Source of the DNA: Peptostreptococcaceae bacterium
Lineage (GTDB): Bacteria > Bacillota > Clostridia > Peptostreptococcales > Peptostreptococcaceae
Length of the DNA: 23,568 bases
NCBI GenBank assembly: GCA_029983575.1
Contig: JASBZE010000019.1
Location: 1 to 23,568, forward strand
Reading direction: 5' to 3'
A program made the translations under genes and the position numbers. The notes under the pieces were generated by a model. It saw nothing but the letters and a program-made list of their open reading frames with translations. It was not told where the DNA came from and ran no database searches. Below are positions 1-5,427 of the stretch, piece after piece. Position 1 is the stretch's first letter. Each line of letters begins with the position of its first letter.

Positions 1-6
1 TATGCG

Positions 7-34
7 AGCCGTATACGCCGATTTTTTTGTTTTT
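7..34. repeat. Direct repeat, copy 1 (28 bp)
   Basis: This copy reads AGCCGTATACGCC followed by GATTTTTTTGTTTTT. It matches a second copy 52 bp downstream with one mismatch. A GC-rich core in front of a T-run resembles a weak terminator (stem GCCG, loop TATA), but the core could equally be an operator. It lies upstream of the DUF2316 promoter. Function is unknown. Confidence 0.7.
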
Positions 35-58
35 TATAAATACTCGCAAATATTTATA

Positions 59-86
59 AGCCGTATACGGCGATTTTTTTGTTTTT
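59..86. repeat. Direct repeat, copy 2 (28 bp), with perfect palindromic core
   Basis: This is the second copy of the left-end repeat. The single difference from copy 1 makes its core GCCGTATACGGC (60-71) a perfect 12-bp palindrome. The T-run TTTTTTTGTTTTT follows. It ends about 15 bp before the -35 box of the DUF2316 gene, so it is well placed as an operator or as a terminator for a gene off the left edge. Confidence 0.7.
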
Positions 87-100
87 CAGGAAAATTAATG

Positions 101-128
101 TTACAAATTATAATAATTATGGTATATT
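101..128 (+). promoter_or_regulatory. Candidate promoter of the DUF2316 gene
   Basis: A -35 box TTACAA (101-106) and a -10 box TATATT (123-128) are separated by 16 bp. Transcription would start near 135, just before the ribosome binding site AGAGGTGA at 141-148. The spacing is one base short of ideal and both boxes are imperfect. Confidence 0.5.
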
Positions 129-152
129 CAAACTAGAAAAAGAGGTGATTTA

Positions 153-431
153 ATGCTAACCGCAAAAGAAAAAGAAATTACTAGAAGAGAACTTAGAGAA
201 AACTTCGATTCCCTCGGCTACAAGGAGGAAAAAGTTATGGAAGACCTTGATTTTTCTAGAGATCAACTTGAGGATGCCATAAACCTCTGTAAGGCAAGGG
301 TTGCCACACCTGTGGACGTATGGAAACTTAGAGACTATCTTCAAGAGAACATCGAGAGAGAAGGTAAGAAATACTATGGATTTACAGTATTGAAAACCTG
401 TCAAAATCGTTGGTATTCGTATAAAAAATAA
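153..431 (+). CDS. DUF2316 family small protein
   Basis: This 92-residue soluble protein has no signal peptide and no membrane segment. It looks like the DUF2316 family: a charged N-terminal helix (TAKEKEITRRELRENF), then a segment ending LGYKEEKVMEDLDFS that looks like the first half of a helix-turn-helix, then the family-typical VDVWKLRDYLQENI, and a short C-terminal part rich in aromatic residues. The arrangement suggests a small DNA-binding or adaptor protein, but no function is established for the family to my knowledge. AGAGGTGA sits 4 bp upstream of the ATG. It is the only plus-strand gene here and converges on niaR, sharing a hairpin terminator with it. Confidence 0.8.
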   Translation: MLTAKEKEITRRELRENFDSLGYKEEKVMEDLDFSRDQLEDAINLCKARVATPVDVWKLRDYLQENIEREGKKYYGFTVLKTCQNRWYSYKK

Positions 432-435
432 TAAA

Positions 436-466
436 ATCCCCGGGATTTAAACCCCGGGGGCAATTT
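436..466. terminator. Bidirectional hairpin terminator between DUF2316 gene and niaR
   Basis: A 7-bp GC stem, CCCCGGG (438-444) with CCCGGGG (453-459), closes an 8-base loop. On the plus strand it is followed by CAATTTTTAT. On the minus strand it is followed by ATTTTATTATTTTTT. It lies between two convergent stop codons, so it can serve both the DUF2316 gene and the nad operon. Confidence 0.85.
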
Positions 467-976
467 TTATTTGCTCAAAAATCCAAGTTCTCTCCAAGCA
501 TCTTCTACTTCATCTAAAACTTCTTCGCTTTCTGCAACGACCGTATGATAGTGATATCCTCCTGTAAGTCCCTTTAGAGGTCTGCTGATACCGGATTCAA
601 TTTCCTCAATAAGCCTTTTAGTGTCTTTTCTAGATTTGATTTCAAGCGGAACGACGATCTTTCCGTATGCTCTATGCCATATAAAAACATTTCTAACTTC
701 AGCTCCGAGATCGACTGCTGCATTTAACTCAGTCTCGATGTCTTTGTCGTCGTGACTGACTTTTATCTCCCTTGATACTTCATCGGAAAAAAGTATTTTA
801 TATCCTCTGTTAGTTGAAATTATTTCATTATTTTCTGCCTTGAGAATGGCGATATCTTGGACGATGACCTGCCTAGATACGTCAAATATCTCAGCTAATT
901 TTGTTCCATTTATAGCAGTCTTAGATCCTTTTAAGACTTGGACAATTTTTTTTCTTCTCTCATCAGTTTCAATCAC
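467..976 (-). CDS. niaR: NiaR-type transcriptional repressor of NAD biosynthesis (HTH + 3H domain)
   Basis: This 169-residue protein has an N-terminal HTH_11 winged helix (about residues 6-60, recognition region VSRQVIVQDIAIL) and a C-terminal 3H domain (about 75-165). The metal-site histidines are visible as H75 (KVSHDD), H101 (IWHRAYG) and the HYH pair H142/H144. In Thermotoga maritima this domain binds nickel and senses nicotinate; the Bacillus homologue, also called NadR or YrxA, represses nad genes. The start is GTG at 976, with GAGGTGG 4 bp upstream. The gene is last in the nadA-nadB-nadC-niaR operon, 28 bp after nadC, which implies autoregulation. It is not the unrelated bifunctional NadR of enterobacteria. 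Confidence 0.9.
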   Translation of the reverse strand: MIETDERRKKIVQVLKGSKTAINGTKLAEIFDVSRQVIVQDIAILKAENNEIISTNRGYKILFSDEVSREIKVSHDDKDIETELNAAVDLGAEVRNVFIWHRAYGKIVVPLEIKSRKDTKRLIEEIESGISRPLKGLTGGYHYHTVVAESEEVLDEVEDAWRELGFLSK

Positions 977-1004
977 CTTACCACCTCAATTCCCTACGAA
1001 TAGA

Positions 1005-1898
1005 TCAATCTATATATCTGAGATTTTTCATAGACAGATCAAGTACTTCAGCATTATAAAGCATTGCGCCACTTGATATATAGTCTATTTTTAATCCCCT
1101 GTATTTTTCTATATTGTCTAGGCTAATATTTCCCGAACATTCTATCACAGCCCTCTTATCTATTATATCAGAAGCCTCTACAATCATGTCAATACTCATA
1201 TTATCTAACATAATAATATCTGCCCCCGCTTCTACTGCTTCCTTTACCCTTTCAATTGTCTCAACCTCTACTTCTATCTTTTTTACATATTTTGAGTAGT
1301 CCTTAGCCAATTCTATAGCATTCTTTACAGATCCGGCTGCATCTATATGGTTGTCTTTCAATAGGATTCCGTCAGATAGGTTGTACCTATGATTTTGAGC
1401 TCCACCGACTTTAGCGGCGTATTTTTCAAAAATCCTCATATTTGGAGTCGTTTTACGAGTGTCCATTACAGATATGTTTGGATCTCCAAGCGCCCTTACA
1501 AATCTGTCGGCATTGGTTGCAATCCCACTCATCCTTTGTAAGTAGTTGAGAGCTACCCTCTCACCAGTGAGTAGAGTTGAAATATTTGCCTCCACTTCTA
1601 AAACGAGGTCCTTTTTCTCAACTCTATCGCCCTCTTGTTTGTAATCAGTAAACTTAACACTTGGGTCTATCAGCTCAAAAACCCTCTTAAAAACGCCAAT
1701 GCCGGCAAGTATTCCCTCGCCTTTTGAAATTAAGCTAACCTTGGCAAGCCTATCCTCTCTGTAAATGCAGTTTGTCGTTATGTCTTCGTAATTAACATCT
1801 TCTTTTAGTGCTGAGATAAGTGCGTCATCTATCTGAAAATTTCTAAGCGCTACCGGTTTATCACGTCCGTCTTTTTGCCCGTCTCTTTTTTGATCCAT
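1005..1898 (-). CDS. nadC: Nicotinate-nucleotide pyrophosphorylase (carboxylating)
   Basis: NadC, quinolinate phosphoribosyltransferase, converts quinolinate and PRPP to nicotinate mononucleotide, CO2 and PPi. This is the step where the nad pathway feeds NAD synthesis. The 297-residue protein shows the family signatures: GERVALNYLQRMSGIAT, DTRKTTP (substrate-binding Arg and Lys), QNHRYNLSDGILLKDNHI, VEVETIERVKEA, the LDNM segment and ECSGNIS near the C-terminus. I place the start at the ATG at 1898 because GGGGTGATT lies 8-10 bp upstream. A longer reading from a TTG at 1925 would overlap nadB and place this ribosome binding site inside the coding region. The first 20 residues are unusually rich in Lys, Asp and Gly and may be a disordered extension. 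Third gene of the nad operon, 10 bp after nadB. Confidence 0.93.
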   Translation of the reverse strand: MDQKRDGQKDGRDKPVALRNFQIDDALISALKEDVNYEDITTNCIYREDRLAKVSLISKGEGILAGIGVFKRVFELIDPSVKFTDYKQEGDRVEKKDLVLEVEANISTLLTGERVALNYLQRMSGIATNADRFVRALGDPNISVMDTRKTTPNMRIFEKYAAKVGGAQNHRYNLSDGILLKDNHIDAAGSVKNAIELAKDYSKYVKKIEVEVETIERVKEAVEAGADIIMLDNMSIDMIVEASDIIDKRAVIECSGNISLDNIEKYRGLKIDYISSGAMLYNAEVLDLSMKNLRYID

Positions 1899-1908
1899 GT
1901 CTTTCAAA

Positions 1909-3453
1909 TCACCCCTTAGCCACAAAACCTACCTTGTTTTGATACTCGTTATTTTGATATTCTTTTTCTTGTCTGTCTTCTAAAATTTTACTATTAATCA
2001 TCTCGCGTATTTCATCAAAACTCATTAATTCGTCAAATTTATATGAATCGACCTCGATTTTTTTTGATTTTCCCGTATTTTTTTTGATAATGTGATTTTT
2101 CTTTTCGTAATTTATCTCATTATTCTTATCATCAACACTTTTTTCATTATTTTTCTTTGCAATTTTTTTCTCCAATAAGTGTTCATCTGCTATACTCTTT
2201 GCCGCCCTGCGACCGAATACAACACTTTCTAAAAGAGAGTTGCTCGCTAGCCTATTTTGACCATGAACACCCGTACAGGAAGCCTCTCCAATAGCATAAA
2301 GGCCCTTCATACTCGTGCATCCAAATGTGTCTACCTCAATTCCACCCATTGTGTAATGCTGAGCTGGAACTACCGGAACATTATCTACCATTGGATCTAT
2401 ACCTATCTGAGAGAGGTATTTGCAAATATTTGGAAATCTCTCACCTATATCTAGATCTATAGTCCTCATATTTAAATATTCATGATCGGCATCGTCTTTT
2501 TTCATCTCTTCGTATATTGCCTTACTCACAATATCTCTAGGTTTAAGCTCGTCTGTAAATCTAAGCCCCCTGTGATTTAGCAAAACTGCCCCCTCACCTC
2601 TTACTGATTCAGATATCAAAAACCTCCTGCCCTTTTTATTTTCATATAGGCTGGTTGGGTGTATCTGTACATAGGATATGTCCTTTAATTTAATACCGTG
2701 TTTTATAGCAAGTGCTACACCATCTCCCCTTATATGAGGGAAGTTTGTGCTGTTTGAATATATACCTCCGATACCTCCAGTAGCTAAAACCGTATCCTTT
2801 GCCAAGATCAAAAATCCTAAATCAAGGCCCTCGTTATTTTTAGCTTTTTCAGTAACCTCAGTTTCTTTTCTAATATTTATTCCTTCGCTTGCTTCGATGA
2901 TTTCATTTCCCTCGATTGTTCCATTTGATTCATTGACTTCACTAGGTTTTGCATATATTCCGACACAGTGATCACCATCGACAATCAGGTCATTCATCTC
3001 ACAGTTAGTAATAATTTTAATGTTTTTCTTTTCCTTTACACGAGCTATCAACCCATCCATTATAGCCTTCCCCGTTACGTCTTCGCTGTAGGCTATTCTG
3101 AATTTATCGTGCCCTCCTTCTTTTGTGTACGCAATCTCACCGTTTTTTCTAGTAAAATTTACTCCCATATCTATCAAAAATTCAAGGGCTGACTCCGATT
3201 CATCGACCATAATTTCCACTGCCTTTAAAGAATTTTTGTAATGACCAGCTTTCAAAGTGTCCTCTATAAAGTTTTTTCTATCATTTGGCCCCCGCCTTAT
3301 AGATATCCCACCTTGAGCTAGGTATGAGTTGCTGTCTTCAAGTTCTTTTTTTGTAATAAGTAAAACGTCCATATCGTCTGGAAAGCTGAGAGCTGCACTT
3401 AGTCCTGCAACACCTGACCCAACGATTACAACATCTGTGCTTATTATTTTCAT
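1909..3453 (-). CDS. nadB: L-aspartate oxidase (atypical C-terminus)
   Basis: NadB oxidises L-aspartate to iminoaspartate with FAD, using fumarate or oxygen as acceptor; NadA uses the product. The N-terminal FAD motif GSGVAGLSAAL is at 12-22, followed by the SNSYLAQGGIS loop, the HPTSLY segment, the RGEGAVLLN and RFTDELKPRDIVS capping-domain motifs, HYTMGGIEVD at 366-375 and NRLASNSLLESVVFGRRAA at 400-418. The catalytic core therefore looks intact. Two oddities stand out. A hydrophilic insertion (about 171-208) interrupts the FAD domain. After residue 421 the usual C-terminal three-helix domain is replaced by about 90 Lys/Asn/Glu-rich residues without recognisable family motifs. The 514-residue total is near the family norm only because of the insertion. 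The gene starts 2 bp after nadA. Confidence 0.92.
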   Translation of the reverse strand: MKIISTDVVIVGSGVAGLSAALSFPDDMDVLLITKKELEDSNSYLAQGGISIRRGPNDRKNFIEDTLKAGHYKNSLKAVEIMVDESESALEFLIDMGVNFTRKNGEIAYTKEGGHDKFRIAYSEDVTGKAIMDGLIARVKEKKNIKIITNCEMNDLIVDGDHCVGIYAKPSEVNESNGTIEGNEIIEASEGINIRKETEVTEKAKNNEGLDLGFLILAKDTVLATGGIGGIYSNSTNFPHIRGDGVALAIKHGIKLKDISYVQIHPTSLYENKKGRRFLISESVRGEGAVLLNHRGLRFTDELKPRDIVSKAIYEEMKKDDADHEYLNMRTIDLDIGERFPNICKYLSQIGIDPMVDNVPVVPAQHYTMGGIEVDTFGCTSMKGLYAIGEASCTGVHGQNRLASNSLLESVVFGRRAAKSIADEHLLEKKIAKKNNEKSVDDKNNEINYEKKNHIIKKNTGKSKKIEVDSYKFDELMSFDEIREMINSKILEDRQEKEYQNNEYQNKVGFVAKG

Positions 3454-3455
3454 TT

Positions 3456-4349
3456 CTAGTTCGCCCCCATAATCAACATTCTTTCAAGTGGTTTAAGCGC
3501 TTTTTTTGCAATTTCTTCATCTACAAAAACTTCATTTTTATCATTTTTGATAACATCTATCAATTTATCCATATTTAGTAGTTTCATGTCCTCACAAATG
3601 AAATCCTCTACGAAATAAAACTTCTTGTCTGGATATAATTCCTTTAATTTCGCTGATATCCCCACTTCTGTAACTATTATAAATTCATCTCCGCCTTTTC
3701 CTGATTCTAGGATTATCCCCTTTGTAGATCCTACGTAATCAGCCAAAGCGATGACTTCAGGTCTGCACTCAGGATGTACCATTACCTTGGCATTTTTATG
3801 CATTTCCTTTAGTTTCTTGACATCCTCTGCCCTGACCTTATCGTGTACTGGACAACATCCGTCATTTAAAATAATATTTTTATCCTTTACATTTTTTGCA
3901 ATAAAAGATCCCAGATTTCTATCTGGAACGAAAAATATATTCTTCTCCTCAAGCTGTTCAACAATTTTTAAGGCATTTGATGAAGTTACACATACATCGC
4001 AGTTAGCCTTTATTTCAGCAGAAGAATTTATATAGCAAACGACAGCTAAGTCATCGTATTTATCTCTCATTTCCTTAATACTTTCAACTGTCACCATATC
4101 AACCATTGGACATCCCGCTTCAGAGTCTACCATAAGTACCTTCTTATCTGGGTTTAGTATTTTTACACTCTCGCCCATAAAATAGACACCTGCCATGATT
4201 ATCTTGTTATTAGTTAAATTTTGTGCTGTCTGAGCCAAATAAAATGAGTCCCCAACGTGATCGGCAACCTTTTGTATTTCTTCATCCACATAGTAGTGGG
4301 CTAGTATTACTGCGTCCTCGTCTTTTTTTAGTGTTTCTAAATTACTCAA
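3456..4349 (-). CDS. nadA: Quinolinate synthase (4Fe-4S)
   Basis: NadA condenses iminoaspartate with dihydroxyacetone phosphate to form quinolinate on a [4Fe-4S] cluster held by three cysteines. All three regions are present: EAGCPMVD (C80), NDGCCPVHDKV (C165/C166) and FICEDMKLLNM (C252), numbered from the start chosen here. They match the C81/C168/C254 spacing of the T. maritima enzyme. HYYVDEEIQKVADHVGDS near the N-terminus is also typical. The start needs care. A GTG at 4358 lies inside the Shine-Dalgarno sequence AAGGGGTGA and so cannot be the real start. The in-frame TTG at 4349, 5 bp after that sequence, fits and gives 297 residues. First gene of the nad operon. Confidence 0.93.
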   Translation of the reverse strand: MSNLETLKKDEDAVILAHYYVDEEIQKVADHVGDSFYLAQTAQNLTNNKIIMAGVYFMGESVKILNPDKKVLMVDSEAGCPMVDMVTVESIKEMRDKYDDLAVVCYINSSAEIKANCDVCVTSSNALKIVEQLEEKNIFFVPDRNLGSFIAKNVKDKNIILNDGCCPVHDKVRAEDVKKLKEMHKNAKVMVHPECRPEVIALADYVGSTKGIILESGKGGDEFIIVTEVGISAKLKELYPDKKFYFVEDFICEDMKLLNMDKLIDVIKNDKNEVFVDEEIAKKALKPLERMLIMGAN

Positions 4350-4379
4350 AAAAATCACCCCTTTAGATATATTAGACTT

Positions 4380-4408
4380 ATTATATCATAAGGGGTGTTT
4401 ACTGACAA
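4380..4408 (-). promoter_or_regulatory. Promoter of the nadABC-niaR operon
   Basis: On the minus strand a -35 box TTGTCA (4408-4403) and a perfect -10 box TATAAT (4385-4380) are separated by 17 bp. Transcription would start near 4373, about 24 bases before the TTG start of nadA. An 8-bp inverted repeat, CACCCCTT (4356-4363) with AAGGGGTG (4390-4397), links the ribosome binding site to the promoter spacer at DNA level. The upstream arm is outside the transcript, so it cannot sequester the site in RNA. Confidence 0.8.
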
Positions 4409-4420
4409 GACAGTTGTTTA
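4396..4420. promoter_or_regulatory. Candidate NiaR operator overlapping the nadA -35 box
   Basis: An imperfect palindrome centred on ACTGACAAGACAGT (4401-4414) extends to TGTTT and GTTTA on its flanks. On the minus strand it contains TGTCTTGTCA, close to the TGTCTTGACA-like core I recall for NiaR sites in Firmicutes. It covers the -35 box of the nad promoter, the expected place for a repressor encoded in the same operon. The link to NiaR is inference. Confidence 0.55.
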
Positions 4421-4435
4421 TACATTTGTAAATTT

Positions 4436-4544
4436 TACAAAGTATTTTTATTAAGCTTTATTTTGTTTTAGTTTTATTTTTCTTTAGTTTTACTATATTT
4501 TAAGCTTTATTCTACTATTTAACTTTATTTAGCTTTATTCTACT
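4436..4544. repeat. T-rich tract with repeated AGCTTTATT units
   Basis: This low-complexity stretch covers the 3' end of the activase gene and the gap to nadA. AGCTTTATTCTACT occurs exactly twice (4503-4516 and 4531-4544, the second overlapping the stop codon), and a shorter AGCTTTATT copy begins at 4454. On the transcribed minus strand it reads as A-rich repeats. I see no hairpin with a U-tract here, so how the upstream unit ends is unclear. Confidence 0.5.
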
Positions 4545-5406
4545 TATAGCTTACTATTTCAATTCCATAGGATTTCAACTTTTCTTCTACCTCTGCTATT
4601 CTCTCATTAGATGGAGTATCAAAATCCTCACTAGGAGGCTCAAGCCCCAGCTTATTGTATTTGCCTAAGCCGAATCTGTGATATGGAAGTATTTCAAGCT
4701 TTATATCGCCAATCTCCCCCAGAAATTTTCCAAGTCTTTCAATATTTTCTTCATCTTCATTGACTCCAACAATAAGCGGAACCCTAATCACTAAGTCGCC
4801 ACGGCTATTTGAACCACTTCCACTTAATGAGCTGTCGTTATCAAGTCCATCCTGGTATCTAGTACCACCATTGATGTTAATATCACGGTTGGAATTGAGA
4901 TATTCACGTGTTCTAGCTATCTTTTTTATATTTTCTAGGATTTTTTTATTGCTCACTCCTGTAAAATATCTGTGTTTATCATCATCCATAACCTTTATAT
5001 CTACGAATACTGTGTCCATTAGATCTAATAGATCCTTGGTTTTGTCATATTCAAAATATCCAGAGGTCTCAATAGCTAGCGAATAGCCGTCATCGTAAAG
5101 CTTCTTTGCTAACTCATAAACCACGTCTATATTTTTATATGTTGGCTCTCCCCCACTAAAGGTAACACCACCTCCAGAGAACCTAAAAAATATACCTTGC
5201 CTTTCAATCTTATCAACCAATTCATCAAGCTCATAATCATCCGTCATGTCTACCTTTGCTTTATTTGGATCTATAAAAGACTCTGGATTTGCACACCAAC
5301 GGCATCTCAAGGGACATCCGTAAAAAAACACATTAGTTCTAAGGCCATCACCATCGTTGACGGACATATTTTGAACATTTATTAACTTTATCTTTTCACT
5401 TCTCAT
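4540..5406 (-). CDS. Glycyl radical enzyme activase (radical SAM), minimal form with low-complexity insert
   Basis: This 288-residue radical-SAM protein would use S-adenosylmethionine and a [4Fe-4S] cluster to place the glycyl radical on its neighbour. The motif CPLRCRWC gives cluster ligands C31, C35 and C38, followed by NPES as in known activases. SGGGVTFSGGEPTY (77-90) is the SAM-binding GGE region, and DTVFVDIKVMD (131-141) and RVPLIVGVNEDEENI are also family-typical. Two features are odd. The region between NPES and the GGE motif has no cysteine, so the ferredoxin-like domain with two extra clusters, usual outside pyruvate formate-lyase activases, is absent. A Ser/Asn/Gly/Asp-rich insert (about 169-203) lengthens the second half. 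The start ATG has GAGGG upstream. It follows the enzyme gene by 21 bp, so the two are co-transcribed. Confidence 0.92.
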   Translation of the reverse strand: MRSEKIKLINVQNMSVNDGDGLRTNVFFYGCPLRCRWCANPESFIDPNKAKVDMTDDYELDELVDKIERQGIFFRFSGGGVTFSGGEPTYKNIDVVYELAKKLYDDGYSLAIETSGYFEYDKTKDLLDLMDTVFVDIKVMDDDKHRYFTGVSNKKILENIKKIARTREYLNSNRDININGGTRYQDGLDNDSSLSGSGSNSRGDLVIRVPLIVGVNEDEENIERLGKFLGEIGDIKLEILPYHRFGLGKYNKLGLEPPSEDFDTPSNERIAEVEEKLKSYGIEIVSYK

Positions 5407-5427
5407 AATATCCCTCTTTTTTACATA

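Noticed and set aside
1..100. A CRISPR array made from the left-end repeats
   Set aside because: Only two copies, with a T-run at the end of each and a 24-bp gap; no further repeats or cas genes.
4356..4397. RNA hairpin hiding the nadA ribosome binding site (CACCCCTT with AAGGGGTG)
   Set aside because: The upstream arm lies between the -35 and -10 boxes and so is not transcribed from the predicted promoter.
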